A stretch of 36,149 nucleotides of DNA from Beijerinckia sp. L45 (GCF_009765775.1 NZ_LMUU01000276.1:44468-80616); one strand, 5' to 3'; shown: positions 7,881 through 16,904, numbered from the stretch's first letter. Numbers and translations are program-made. The notes: generated by a model from the letters alone, not told the origin.

Positions 7881-10823
7881 TCAGGCTGCCTTGATCTGGC
7901 AGATCGTGACCTTGGTTTCCTGCATGTTCGTGACGGGGTCGAAGCCGTAGGTGGTCAGCGTGTTGACGCTTTCCCCGAGCACGATCGGATCCGATCCCTT
8001 GGGATAGTTGCCGCGCTGGTCGACGCCCTGGAAATAGCCGGCGAAGTGGAACGGCATGAAGGCGACGCCGCGGCCGACGCGATCGGTGACGAGCGCCTTG
8101 ACCTTGGCCTTCGACGAGCTTTCCGCGCCATAGACCCAGACCCAGCTGCCGTGCTTGATGCCGCGATCCGAGGCGTCCAGCGTGTTGACCTCGACGAACA
8201 TGTCCTGCTGCAGCTCGGCCAGCCAGATATTCGAGCGCGTCTCCTCGCCGCCGCCTTCGTATTCCACCAATCGGCCCGACGTGAGGGTGATCGGGAAATC
8301 CTTCGACATCGCCTTGTCGACAGCCGCCTTCTGCACGGAGAAACCGATGTTGGGCATGCGGAACTGCCGCTCGTCCGGCCGCGTCGGGTATTTGGCGACG
8401 AGGTCGGGGCGCACGGTATAGATCGGCTCGCGATGCACGGGAACCGGATCGGGGATGTTCCACGCCACGGCGCGCGCCTTGGCGTTGCCGTAGGGCGAGC
8501 AGCCATGGTCTAGGCAGACGCGCTGGATGCCGCCGGAGAGGTCGGTCGCCCAACTCACGGTGTCCGGCTTGTCGCCCCCGACCTTGTTGATGGACGCCAT
8601 CTCGTCGGCGGTGAGTTCCTTGTCCCAGCCGAGTTTCTTGAACACGGCGAGGGTGAACTCGGGGTAGCCGTCGGTGAGGTCCGACCCCTTGGAATAGGAG
8701 CCTTCCGCCAGCAGGTTGACGCCGTCGCGCGCCACACCGAAGCGGGCGCGGAAGGTGCCGCCGCCGTCCTTCACGTGCAATGCCGTGTTGTAGAGGATCA
8801 TGCTGCCGGGATGTTTCAGCTCCGGCTTGCCCCAGCACGGCCACGGCAGGCCGTAATAGTCGCCACCGACTTCCGGGTCATCCTTCGGCGCGCGCAGCGT
8901 CACCAGGTCGAACTTCGCCTGGTTGCGCATGTGCGCCTGCAGGCGCTCGGGGCTCTGGCCGCAGTAGCCGGTCGACCAGCCGCCGCGGTTGATCTCGCGC
9001 AGGATGTCTTCGGACGACGGCTTGTTGTTCTCGACCTTGATGTTCTTGAACATCTGGTCGGCGAAGCCGAGCTTCTTGGCGAGCAAATACATCGCCTCGT
9101 AGTCGTCCTTCGACTCGAAGATCGGCTCGACGACCTTTTCGCCCCACTGCAGCGAGCGGTTCGACGCGGTGCGCGACCCCGTCGTCTCGAACGAGGTGCA
9201 GATCGGCAGCAGGTAGGTATTGTTCTTGCGGTCGCTCAGCGAGGAGAAGGTCGTCGGATGCGGATCGGCGACGACAAGCAGGTCGAGCGCCTCCATGCCC
9301 TTCTTCGCGTCGGGCATGCGGGTCACGGTGTTGCCGCCGTGGCCCATGACGAACATCGCCTTGACCTTGGACTGCTGATCGACCTGATCCTCGGGAAGGA
9401 GGACCGCGTCGAACCAGCGCGTCGAGGTGAGACCGGGGGTCTCCATGTTCTGCTTCGGCGTGCGCGCCGGGCGGCCGCCCTTGGCCGGGACGGCGTCGAA
9501 GCGCGAGACGAAATAGTCGTACTCGACCTCCCAGACGCGCGCCCAATGCTTCCAGCCGCCTTCGACGAGGCCGTAGTACAGAGGCAGCGACGAAATATCG
9601 AGGCCGAGATCGGTCGCGCCCTGGACGTTGGTATGGCCGCGGAAGATGTTGGCGCCGGTACCGGGTGATCCGACGTTACCGGTGGCGAGCAGCGCGATGC
9701 AGGAGGCGCGGACGTTGGCGGTGCCTACGGTCTTCTGCGTCTGGCCCATGCACCAGATCAGCGTCGCCGGCTTCTGTTTGGCGAACATTTCGGCGACGCG
9801 ACGCAGCTGCGCTGGCGGCACGCCGGTGACGTTCTCGCATTCCTTCGGGTTCCACTTCGCGACTTCCTTGCGGATGTCGTCCATGCCGTAGGCGCGCTGC
9901 TTGATGAATTCCTTGTCTTCCCAGCCGTTCTCGAAGATGTGCCAGAGCATGCCCCAGAGCAGCGGGATATCCGTGCCGGGCCGCAGGCGCACATATTCGG
10001 TGGCGTGCGCCGCGGTGCGGGTGAACCGCGGATCGATGACGATCATGTTGGCGCGGTTCAGCTCCTTGCCGGCCAGCAGATGCTGGACCGAGATCGGATG
10101 CGCTTCAGCCGGATTGCCGCCCATGATGATCATGGTCTTGGCGTTGCGGATGTCGTTGTAGGAGTTGGTCTGGGCGCCGTAGCCCCAGGTGTTGGCGACG
10201 CCGGCGACGGTCGTCGAATGGCAGATGCGGGCCTGGTGATCGACGTTGTTCGAGCCCCAGAAGGCCCCGAACTTGCGGTAGAGGTAGGCCGCCTCGTTGG
10301 TGAACTTCGCCGAGCCGATCCAGTACACGCTGTCGGCGCCGGTCTTCTTGCGCGTCTCGAGCAGCTTGTCGCCGATCTCGTCGATTGCCTGCGCCCAGGA
10401 GACGCGCTCCCAGTTGCCGTCGACCAGCTTCATCGGGAATTTGAGGCGGCGGTCGCCGTGGACGAGCTCGCGCACCGAGGCGCCCTTGGCGCAATGCGCG
10501 CCGCGGTTGATCGGGCTGTTCCAACTCGGCTCCTGGCCGACCCAGACGCCGTTCTGCACTTCCGCGGTGACCGTGCAGCCGACCGAACAATGGGTGCAGA
10601 TATTGTGCTTGATGGTGGTGTTCTGGCTCGGATGCAGCGCCTCGGCGGCGGTCGCCTTGCGGACCGAGCCAAGCTGTATCGACCCGACCGCCGCGAGGCC
10701 GCCGGCAGCGAGGCCGGAGCGGGTCAGGAACGAGCGGCGATCGAGGACCGCTGGTCCGCGGCCGCCATCGCGCTGGGAGAGGGTATTGCGGCGGGCTTCG
10801 CCGGTTCGACGCTTGATCAGCAT
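7881..10823 (-). CDS. fdh3A: Formate dehydrogenase alpha subunit, Tat-exported Mo/W-bis-MGD enzyme (Cys form)
   Basis: A 980-aa catalytic subunit that oxidises formate to CO2. The twin-arginine signal DRRSFLTRSG is at residues 28-37, indicating folded export to the periplasm. The N-terminal [4Fe-4S] ligands are C76, C79, C83 and C111. The metal ligand is C201 in RICHSTT, followed by the catalytic histidine H202; this position is selenocysteine in E. coli FdnG, and here the codon is TGC at 10223-10221. The molybdopterin-binding GGNPAEAHP follows. The frame is intact throughout, so no Sec machinery is needed. It lies 7 bp after the small Tat-signal protein. Confidence 0.95.
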   Translation of the reverse strand: MLIKRRTGEARRNTLSQRDGGRGPAVLDRRSFLTRSGLAAGGLAAVGSIQLGSVRKATAAEALHPSQNTTIKHNICTHCSVGCTVTAEVQNGVWVGQEPSWNSPINRGAHCAKGASVRELVHGDRRLKFPMKLVDGNWERVSWAQAIDEIGDKLLETRKKTGADSVYWIGSAKFTNEAAYLYRKFGAFWGSNNVDHQARICHSTTVAGVANTWGYGAQTNSYNDIRNAKTMIIMGGNPAEAHPISVQHLLAGKELNRANMIVIDPRFTRTAAHATEYVRLRPGTDIPLLWGMLWHIFENGWEDKEFIKQRAYGMDDIRKEVAKWNPKECENVTGVPPAQLRRVAEMFAKQKPATLIWCMGQTQKTVGTANVRASCIALLATGNVGSPGTGANIFRGHTNVQGATDLGLDISSLPLYYGLVEGGWKHWARVWEVEYDYFVSRFDAVPAKGGRPARTPKQNMETPGLTSTRWFDAVLLPEDQVDQQSKVKAMFVMGHGGNTVTRMPDAKKGMEALDLLVVADPHPTTFSSLSDRKNNTYLLPICTSFETTGSRTASNRSLQWGEKVVEPIFESKDDYEAMYLLAKKLGFADQMFKNIKVENNKPSSEDILREINRGGWSTGYCGQSPERLQAHMRNQAKFDLVTLRAPKDDPEVGGDYYGLPWPCWGKPELKHPGSMILYNTALHVKDGGGTFRARFGVARDGVNLLAEGSYSKGSDLTDGYPEFTLAVFKKLGWDKELTADEMASINKVGGDKPDTVSWATDLSGGIQRVCLDHGCSPYGNAKARAVAWNIPDPVPVHREPIYTVRPDLVAKYPTRPDERQFRMPNIGFSVQKAAVDKAMSKDFPITLTSGRLVEYEGGGEETRSNIWLAELQQDMFVEVNTLDASDRGIKHGSWVWVYGAESSSKAKVKALVTDRVGRGVAFMPFHFAGYFQGVDQRGNYPKGSDPIVLGESVNTLTTYGFDPVTNMQETKVTICQIKAA

Positions 10824-10830
10824 GTCGATC

Positions 10831-11058
10831 TCACTTCTTCTTCGTCTCGTAGCCGTTGGTGCGGTAGAATGCTTTGACGTCGTCCGTGACGCGGTAGCGC
10901 GCGCGGGCTTCTTCGGATCCAGGATCGTAAGCCTCGGCCTCGGTCGCCACGAAGGGCGACGCCACAGCCGCTGCGGCGATCACGGACACGCCGCCAACCG
11001 AGCGGAAAAAGCTTCGGCGATCAGCGTCGATCTGGCCCGGCTTGATGTCGTCAGACAT
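10831..11058 (-). CDS. Small twin-arginine-signal protein of FDH operons (FdhX-like)
   Basis: A 75-aa protein with Tat motif DRRSFFRSVGG (residues 13-23), a hydrophobic run to about residue 40, and a short charged tail ending YETKKK. Similar small Tat-signal proteins sit directly before fdhA in many proteobacterial FDH clusters and are named FdhX in some species. The role is not settled; helping the alpha subunit to export or assemble is a common suggestion. It overlaps the TorD-like gene by 8 bases and precedes fdh alpha by 7, so translational coupling is likely. Confidence 0.85.
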   Translation of the reverse strand: MSDDIKPGQIDADRRSFFRSVGGVSVIAAAAVASPFVATEAEAYDPGSEEARARYRVTDDVKAFYRTNGYETKKK

Positions 11059-11767
11059 GCTGTCCTCGTGCTGCTGGGATGAATTGAGCCTCGACGCGCG
11101 ATAAAGGCTCGGCCTCCGCGCGATCGAATTTGAAAGCCTGGGTCTCGATCTCGATGAACACCCGGCCGAGCGCGCCGACGGCGCGATAGAACGTCGCGGA
11201 CGGGCTGACCTCGAGATCGACGAAGAAGCGGTCGGCCCAGGGCGCGAGATGGCGGTCGAAAAAGCCGAGCCCCCGGTCGGGGGCCTCAAACAGGCCAGAG
11301 GCGATGCCGGACATGACTTCGCACAACGTCGCCAGATGATCTTCCGGCTCGATGTCGCCATCGTTGCGGTGGAGGCCGAGATCGGCAAGGTCGCCCCGCA
11401 CCCGCGCCAGCGGCCGGCCATGGAGAAAACCCGTCATATAAAACGACGCGTAGGGCAAAAGCTCGCCACGGCCGAGACCGACGAAGATCTGGAAATGCTC
11501 GTCAGCCACCTGCGCCGCCGAGATCGAGCGCGCGGCCCGGGCGAGCGTGACGTGAGCCTGGCCTAGCAGCGTCTCGTCGCCCGTCAGGCTGCCGAGCCTG
11601 GCCAGCAGATCGGCGGAGGGCGCCGTGCGCAAAAGGTGCGAGAGCAAGGCGTATTCCTGCGCCCGCGCCGCTTCCAAACTGTCGATCGCGTCGACGGGCG
11701 CGGCGCGCGGAACTCCCGCGGCTAGGTCGCCGACGTCAGGGCTTACGATCGCAGGGCGCTCGCTCAT
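11051..11767 (-). CDS. TorD/DmsD-family redox enzyme maturation chaperone
   Basis: A helical protein of about 238 aa. The signature region DEHFQIFVGLGRGELLPYASFYMTGFLHGRPLARVRGDLADLG is the conserved TorD core, and EPEDHLATLCEVM matches the second conserved helix. Such chaperones bind a Tat signal peptide and hold the apo-molybdoenzyme until cofactor is inserted; the obvious client is the FDH alpha subunit two genes downstream. ATG 11767 is preferred, and GTG 11788 would add seven residues. A gap of about 94 bp separates it from the DUF3306 gene, the largest gap within this part of the cluster. Confidence 0.88.
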   Translation of the reverse strand: MSERPAIVSPDVGDLAAGVPRAAPVDAIDSLEAARAQEYALLSHLLRTAPSADLLARLGSLTGDETLLGQAHVTLARAARSISAAQVADEHFQIFVGLGRGELLPYASFYMTGFLHGRPLARVRGDLADLGLHRNDGDIEPEDHLATLCEVMSGIASGLFEAPDRGLGFFDRHLAPWADRFFVDLEVSPSATFYRAVGALGRVFIEIETQAFKFDRAEAEPLSRVEAQFIPAARGQHV

Positions 11768-11861
11768 TGGGTCCAAAGGGTACGCCACGCTGTTTGGAAT
11801 GGTTCAATATCCGCTCGCCGTCAATGTCCGTCGAGGCCGCAGGGCAAGACGCCAGCACCGC

Positions 11862-12536
11862 TCAGACCGGCGTGGCCGACCCATGGCGGCGCGGCTTCGG
11901 TGCGTCGACGACCTCCGATTGCAGCTGCGGCTCGGGCTCGCCCGGCGCCGCGTCCGACAGCGGCAGCGCTGCAGAGGGCTCCGGTGCCGCGATTTCGGGC
12001 GGCGGTTCCGGAGCGGCATCGCGCGCGCGCCGCGCCGCGAGTTCGTCCGCCGCCGACGTCGGCACGGGTCTTTCCGCAGGGGAAACAAGCGCATCCGCGC
12101 TTTCGGCGTCCAGAACCGGATCGTTCATCAGCGAGACGTCGCTGAACATCGTGTCGAGGATCGACGTCGCATTGTCGCCGGCCAGGATCGGGCCGAAGCC
12201 CGGCACGCCCTCGCCGCTGTTCCAGTCGTAGCCATAATCGCGGGCCTCGCCGACGAAATCGCAGATCGCCGGATCCATGGCCCAGGCGCGACGCAGGGCT
12301 GCGTTTTTGGCCCAGCCGGCGACGCCTTTTTTTAAGAAGACGGTGATGTCCGATTCGCCGGTCAGGGCGGCGATGGCGGCTTCGCTGGTCTGTTCCATAA
12401 GTTCGGGGTCGACCGCCTCAACCGGCTCCTCTGCCAGTCCTTGGGCCGGCGCTTCGAGCGGCGCTAGGGGCTCTGGCGCCGCTCGGGCTTGCGCCTTGCG
12501 CCGCGACCAGCGGCCGAGAATGCCTTCGTCGCTCAT
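11862..12536 (-). CDS. DUF3306 domain protein, FDH-associated
   Basis: A 224-aa protein. The start GILGRWSRRKAQ and the central part (SDITVFLKKGVAGWAKNAALRRAWAMDPAICDFVGEARDYGYDWN) match DUF3306, a family found beside formate dehydrogenase genes. The C-terminal third is low-complexity, rich in Ala, Pro and Glu, and probably disordered. No signal peptide or membrane segment is seen, so it should be cytoplasmic. Its ATG touches the DUF3305 stop (TGATG). The function is unknown; a role in FDH maturation is inferred from neighbourhood. Confidence 0.85.
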   Translation of the reverse strand: MSDEGILGRWSRRKAQARAAPEPLAPLEAPAQGLAEEPVEAVDPELMEQTSEAAIAALTGESDITVFLKKGVAGWAKNAALRRAWAMDPAICDFVGEARDYGYDWNSGEGVPGFGPILAGDNATSILDTMFSDVSLMNDPVLDAESADALVSPAERPVPTSAADELAARRARDAAPEPPPEIAAPEPSAALPLSDAAPGEPEPQLQSEVVDAPKPRRHGSATPV

Positions 12537-13030
12537 CAGTGCGCCGGCCCGCGCTGGCGGCGCCCGAACACGTCGAGTTCCGGCTTGTCGCGCTCGCGCT
12601 TCACAAACACCGTCTCGACATGGAAGCGGTCATAAAAATCCTGGACCTGGGCCGCCACTTCGAGCGGCATCGGCACGGCTTCGACGATGGTGTCGAGCCC
12701 CTCCATGTAGCCCTCGCCTTCGTAAGGGTCGACGGTGACGTCGAGGATCGCGACGCGGTCGCCATCGGGCTGCAGCACCACCCACAGCGAGGGCACGGTG
12801 CCGACCAGATTGTCGCCGTAATGCGGGGTCGAACCGCGTTCGAGCGCGACGAAGGCCGGGCCGGCGTAGAAGGTGGTCTCGCCCTCGGATTCCGCGAGAA
12901 CGGTCCACGGCGGCGTCGCCGGCGCCGCGGCGAGCACGGCGCGGGCGCGCCATTCCTCCGCGGGCCAGGCGCCCCCGATGCTGCGGCGGGCGACGATGAC
13001 GCCGACGGTAAACCCTGCGGGATCGCTCAT
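12536..13030 (-). CDS. DUF3305 domain protein, FDH-associated
   Basis: A 164-aa protein of the DUF3305 type. Landmarks are the N-terminal VGVIVARRSIGGAWPAEEWR, then FYAGPAFVALERG, PSLWVVLQPDG, and DPYEGEGYMEG. It has no signal peptide, membrane helix or cysteine cluster. It is linked to its neighbours by overlapping start/stop signals on both sides, four bases with DUF6352 and one with DUF3306, which suggests stoichiometric production. DUF3305 and DUF3306 genes travel together in FDH clusters, so the two products may bind each other; that is inference. Confidence 0.85.
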   Translation of the reverse strand: MSDPAGFTVGVIVARRSIGGAWPAEEWRARAVLAAAPATPPWTVLAESEGETTFYAGPAFVALERGSTPHYGDNLVGTVPSLWVVLQPDGDRVAILDVTVDPYEGEGYMEGLDTIVEAVPMPLEVAAQVQDFYDRFHVETVFVKRERDKPELDVFGRRQRGPAH

Positions 13031-14055
13031 GATGGCATCTCCTGCACCCGCAACGGCAGGCCGCTGACGAGGTTCTGCGGTTTCAGCCGGATGATATTGT
13101 CCGTGTCTGCGGCCAGAATGAGATAGACCGGTGCGCCCGCCATGTCCGGCGCAAAAGCGTCGGCATCGAGCGCGTCGAGGCGGAACAGCGAGGCGATGCG
13201 GCCGAGCGCCTCAGGCGCCAGGATCGCGTCGCGCCACAGCGCATTGCCAATCGCCGTCGCCTCGGCGTCGAGGCCGACGAACCAGCGCCAGTCCTGATCC
13301 TCGATGCGCGCCACCGGCGTGACCTTGACCGCAATGCCGAGCAGATGCGCGATCCAGCGTTCGATGACCGTCGCCAGCCCTTGCCGCCCCGGCATCGCGC
13401 CGATGTCGAGCGCCATGGTAAAGGCGTCCGAGCGGCTCCAGTAGGTCCAGGCGGTGTCATCCGTCAGAACGTCGAGGTCGGCCTCCGGCGCGCGGCCGAA
13501 GATGGCTTCAAGCGGGCCCGAATTGATGGCGGCGCGGGCCTCGACGATCTCCAGATCAGCCAGCAGCATCGAGCCATCGTGGACGGCGGCCTTCTGCGGT
13601 CGGAAGAACAGCTCGCCGGCGCGCAGCACGTGCGGGTCGTCGCAGCCATCGAGCGCATTGCGCAGGATGAGATGGGCCAAGTGCTGCAGGAAGAGATGCG
13701 GAATGCCCTGCGAGTGCGACTGCACCAGCGAGAGATAGGCCGTCTCGACGCTGTCGCAGGCGAGCAGATGGCCGCGGAAATCGAGGATGACCTGCCAGTT
13801 TTCGCGGGCATCCGGGTCTTCGATCGCCGCGACCTCGGCGGGTTCGACGATGCGGCGTGGCGCCTTGAGCATGGCCGCATAGAGCGCGATCTCCGCCGCG
13901 CAGGCCTCGGGGGGCGGCGTCAGCTCCGGTCGGGCGATGTAGGCAAGCAGCAGCGCGTCGGTCACCGCGAGACGCCCGTCCGCCCGACGCTGCGTCAGGT
14001 GGTGCCCCGACGACACCCAGAATTCGCGCCCGTCCTGCGTTTCTGTCCTCGTCAT
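13027..14055 (-). CDS. DUF6352 family protein, FDH-associated
   Basis: A 342-aa protein that I place in the DUF6352 family from its start (REFWVSSGHHLTQRRADGRLAVTDALLLAYIARPEL) and the central HSQGIPHLFLQHLAHLILRNALDGC. It is mostly helical by eye, without signal peptide, membrane segments or cofactor motifs. The function is unknown. Its start overlaps the lipoate-ligase-like gene by four bases and its end overlaps DUF3305 by four. The conserved setting suggests an FDH-specific accessory role. Confidence 0.78.
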   Translation of the reverse strand: MTRTETQDGREFWVSSGHHLTQRRADGRLAVTDALLLAYIARPELTPPPEACAAEIALYAAMLKAPRRIVEPAEVAAIEDPDARENWQVILDFRGHLLACDSVETAYLSLVQSHSQGIPHLFLQHLAHLILRNALDGCDDPHVLRAGELFFRPQKAAVHDGSMLLADLEIVEARAAINSGPLEAIFGRAPEADLDVLTDDTAWTYWSRSDAFTMALDIGAMPGRQGLATVIERWIAHLLGIAVKVTPVARIEDQDWRWFVGLDAEATAIGNALWRDAILAPEALGRIASLFRLDALDADAFAPDMAGAPVYLILAADTDNIIRLKPQNLVSGLPLRVQEMPS

Positions 14056-14774
14056 AGTCGCGGCGCTCCCTTGGCCGCATCGAACCAGTCGGCTTTCGCC
14101 AGGCCGGCCAGCAGCGCGTAGCGCTCTTCGCCTTTGCGCACCGGATTGCCGATCAGTAGGTCGCCGTTATCGCCCAAGCGGAGCGTGTCGCCGGCGCGGT
14201 CGCGCTTGAGGCTGGCAAGATAGGATTCCGCAATGGGCGCAAAACCGCGTGCGGCCCAGAGATCCAGGCCGAACATCAGGTGGCGGGCGAAACTGGCGAG
14301 GAACGGCGCGCCGCCGTCGAGCTCTTCTTCATCGAGGGCGGTGGTATCGGGCGTATACCCGGCTTCGTCGCCCTGCATTTTTGACGCGATCAGCATCGGC
14401 GCGAAGACGAGCCACGCCGGAACGTCATCCTCGGCGCAATCGGCCGGCCAGCCGAGCCGTGCCCCGCCGAGGCGGGCTTCGTCGAACCGGATGACATCGG
14501 GCCACACGAAGCTCACCGGCTTCTGCGGCGGCGCATGGGCGCCGATCGCATCGGCCAGCGCATTCATGCCGACGAAGAAGGCGCGCCGCGCCGTATGCAA
14601 CGGTTCGTTCGGCTCCAAAACCACCGCGAATTCAAGCAGATCGAAGCGTCCGACGGTGAACAGGCTGCCGGCGCCGCATTCGTCCGCCCGCCGGCAGGCG
14701 ACGGCAAAGGCGTCCTCACGTTCGCGCAGCCGGAACACGTCGAACGGCGGCGGCAGGTCGAACTCTTCATCCAT
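14052..14774 (-). CDS. Biotin/lipoate protein ligase-like protein (DUF4444 type), FDH-associated
   Basis: About 240 aa related to the biotin/lipoate A/B ligase fold. It starts MDEEFDLPPPFDVFRLRE at ATG 14774 (GTG 14792 is an alternative) and continues EPLHTARRAFFVGMNALADAIGAHAPP, then VSFVWPDVIRFDEARLGGARLGWP. The C-terminal stretch LRLGDNGDLLIGNP fits the extra DUF4444 region. A clear GRGR-type lipoate-adenylate loop with the usual catalytic Lys is not obvious, so it may bind rather than transfer an acyl or cofactor group. It is the first gene of the FDH transcription unit and diverges from the ferredoxin gene. Confidence 0.72.
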   Translation of the reverse strand: MDEEFDLPPPFDVFRLREREDAFAVACRRADECGAGSLFTVGRFDLLEFAVVLEPNEPLHTARRAFFVGMNALADAIGAHAPPQKPVSFVWPDVIRFDEARLGGARLGWPADCAEDDVPAWLVFAPMLIASKMQGDEAGYTPDTTALDEEELDGGAPFLASFARHLMFGLDLWAARGFAPIAESYLASLKRDRAGDTLRLGDNGDLLIGNPVRKGEERYALLAGLAKADWFDAAKGAPRL

Positions 14775-14840
14775 GCGCAAACCGACTGCCACCTATGTTC
14801 TCCTACCCGCGGGACCGTGCCTTCGCGGGAATACCACTGT
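14775..14840. promoter_or_regulatory. Divergent promoter region of the FDH cluster with CGCGGGA repeats
   Basis: This 66-bp gap separates the first gene of the minus-strand FDH cluster from the plus-strand ferredoxin gene and must hold both promoters, unless they lie inside the coding ends. It contains the palindrome CCCGCGGG (14806-14813) and a direct repeat CGCGGGA at 14808-14814 and 14824-14830, 16 bp apart. This could be a regulator site, but GC-rich DNA yields such motifs often, so confidence is low. Confidence 0.35.
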
Positions 14841-16904
14841 ATGAGCTATCCCATGAGCCAGGCAAAGACGATCCCCATCCTCCCCGAGCCAGCGACGCGC
14901 CCGTCCGATCAGGGCCAAACCATCCTGTGTTCGTGCGAGCGCACGTTCGAGATGAGCCTCGGCATCGACCCGGCGATGGCCCGGGGAGCCGTCCGCACGG
15001 CCGATCACCTCTGCCGCAGCCAGCTTCATATGGTCACACAGGCGCTGGCGACCGGTGCGCCGCTGACCATCGGCTGCACCCAGGAAGCGCCGCTGTTTCG
15101 CGAAACCGCCGATGATCTCGGCTCGCTGGCGCCGCTGCATTTCGTCGACATCCGTGGCCTGGCGGGCTGGTCCGACGAGGGCGCGCAGGCCGGGCCGAAG
15201 ATCGCGGCGCTGGTCGCTGCCGCCACCGAGCCCGTTCCACCGGTGCAGATGGTGTCGATGACCAGCACCGGCGTCGCGCTGGTCTATGGCACCGACGAGG
15301 TGGCGATCGAGGTTGGTCGCCGGCTTGCCGAGACGCTCGACGTGACCGTGCTGCTCAGCCGTCCCACGGATGTCGCGCCGCCGCGCACCGCACTCTTTCC
15401 GGTGTTGAAGGGCACGGTGGTCGCCGCCACCGGGCATCTCGGCGCCTTCGATCTGGTGATCGACGACTTTGCCGCCCCCCTCCCCTCGTCGCGGGCGAAA
15501 CTCGTGTTCGAGCTGGGGCGCAGCGGCGCCAAGTCGACCTGCGACCTCATCGTCGACGTCAGCGGCCGAAGGCCCCTGTTCACCGCCGACGACCTCCGCG
15601 ACGGCTATCTCCGCGCTGATCCGCGCAATCCCACGGCGGTGGAACGCGTGATCGCCGAGGCCGGCCAGCTCATCGGCGAGTTCGACCGGCCGCGCTATGT
15701 GACGCTCGAAGAGAAGAAATGCGCGCACCAGCGCTCGGGCCTCATCGGCTGCAGCCGCTGTCTGGACCTCTGCCCGACCGGCGCCATCACGCCCGCCGGC
15801 GACCACGTCGCCATCGACCCCTATGTTTGTGCCGGGTGCGGCTCCTGCGCCGCGGCCTGCCCGACCGGCGCGATCACCTACGCGATGCCGACGGAAGACG
15901 GCTTCGACCGCATGCTGCGCACGTTGGTGAAAACCTACCGCGAGGCCGGCGGCGAGAACCCCGTGGTTCTGCTCTACGACGACGAGCACGGCGCGCCCCT
16001 GCTCGACGCGCTCGCCCGCTTCGGCCGCGGCCTGCCGGCCCGCGTGCTGCCGCTGCGCGTCAACGAGATCAGCCAGGTCGGTTTGGACGCCATCACCTGC
16101 GCCTTCGCCTACGGCAGCGTCGGTCTGCATCTGCTGACCCGCGCCCGTCCCAAGCACGATCTCGCGGGCCTGGAGCGGACCTTGGCGATGGCCAATCCGA
16201 TCCTCGCCGGCATGGGGTTCGGCGACGGGATCGTCACGCTGATCCAGACCGACGATCCCGACGCGCTGCGCGAGCAGCTCGACGCCCTGCCGATCGGCAC
16301 GCCGGCGCCTGTGCCGGCGAGCTTCCTCCCGTGGAGCCCGAAGCGCGATTTTCTCCGCTTCGCCTTGCGCGAGCTGCAGCATGTGGCGCCGGAGACGGCG
16401 CCGGCCATCGCGCTGCCGCCGCTCGCCCCGATCGGCGCCATCGAGGTCGCCGATGGCTGTACTTTGTGCCTGTCCTGCGTCGGCGCCTGCCCGACGGACG
16501 CGCTGTCCGATCAGGCCGACCGGCCCGTGCTGCGCTTCGACGAGCAGCGCTGCGTGCAATGCGGCCTCTGCGCCACCACGTGTCCGGAGAACGTCATCAC
16601 GCTGCGGCCGCAGCTCGACCTCGCCGCCTGGGCCGCACCGGCGCGCGTCATGCGCGAAGAGGATCCGTTCCCCTGCGTCGCCTGCGGCAAGCATTTCGGC
16701 GTGCGCAGCACGATCGAACGCGTCATCGCCAAGCTCACCGACAACAACTGGATGTTCTCTGGCGAGACCGGACGGGCCCGCACCCGGGTGCTGATGATGT
16801 GCGACGACTGCCGCGTCAGCGCCATGCTCGGCGAAGGTTTTGACCCCCACGCGCCGGGCATGCGGCCGGCGACGCGGACAGCAGACGACTACCGCGACAG
16901 CTGA
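14841..16904 (+). CDS. Multi-cluster 4Fe-4S binding protein of FDH clusters
   Basis: A 687-aa cytoplasmic iron-sulfur protein. An N-terminal part of about 290 residues has CSCER near residue 30 and DHLCRSQL. It is followed by ferredoxin pair one (CSRCLDLCPTGAI and CAGCGSCAAACPTGAI, about 294-350), a middle domain, and ferredoxin pair two (CTLCLSCVGACPTDAL and CVQCGLCATTCPENVI, about 538-590). Extra cysteine pairs CVACGKH and CDDC close the protein. It has no Tat or Sec signal and no membrane helix. Such proteins sit with DUF3305/DUF3306 and FDH genes. An electron-carrier or scaffold role in FDH maturation is plausible but unproven. The start is ATG 14841. Confidence 0.85.
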   Translation: MSYPMSQAKTIPILPEPATRPSDQGQTILCSCERTFEMSLGIDPAMARGAVRTADHLCRSQLHMVTQALATGAPLTIGCTQEAPLFRETADDLGSLAPLHFVDIRGLAGWSDEGAQAGPKIAALVAAATEPVPPVQMVSMTSTGVALVYGTDEVAIEVGRRLAETLDVTVLLSRPTDVAPPRTALFPVLKGTVVAATGHLGAFDLVIDDFAAPLPSSRAKLVFELGRSGAKSTCDLIVDVSGRRPLFTADDLRDGYLRADPRNPTAVERVIAEAGQLIGEFDRPRYVTLEEKKCAHQRSGLIGCSRCLDLCPTGAITPAGDHVAIDPYVCAGCGSCAAACPTGAITYAMPTEDGFDRMLRTLVKTYREAGGENPVVLLYDDEHGAPLLDALARFGRGLPARVLPLRVNEISQVGLDAITCAFAYGSVGLHLLTRARPKHDLAGLERTLAMANPILAGMGFGDGIVTLIQTDDPDALREQLDALPIGTPAPVPASFLPWSPKRDFLRFALRELQHVAPETAPAIALPPLAPIGAIEVADGCTLCLSCVGACPTDALSDQADRPVLRFDEQRCVQCGLCATTCPENVITLRPQLDLAAWAAPARVMREEDPFPCVACGKHFGVRSTIERVIAKLTDNNWMFSGETGRARTRVLMMCDDCRVSAMLGEGFDPHAPGMRPATRTADDYRDS

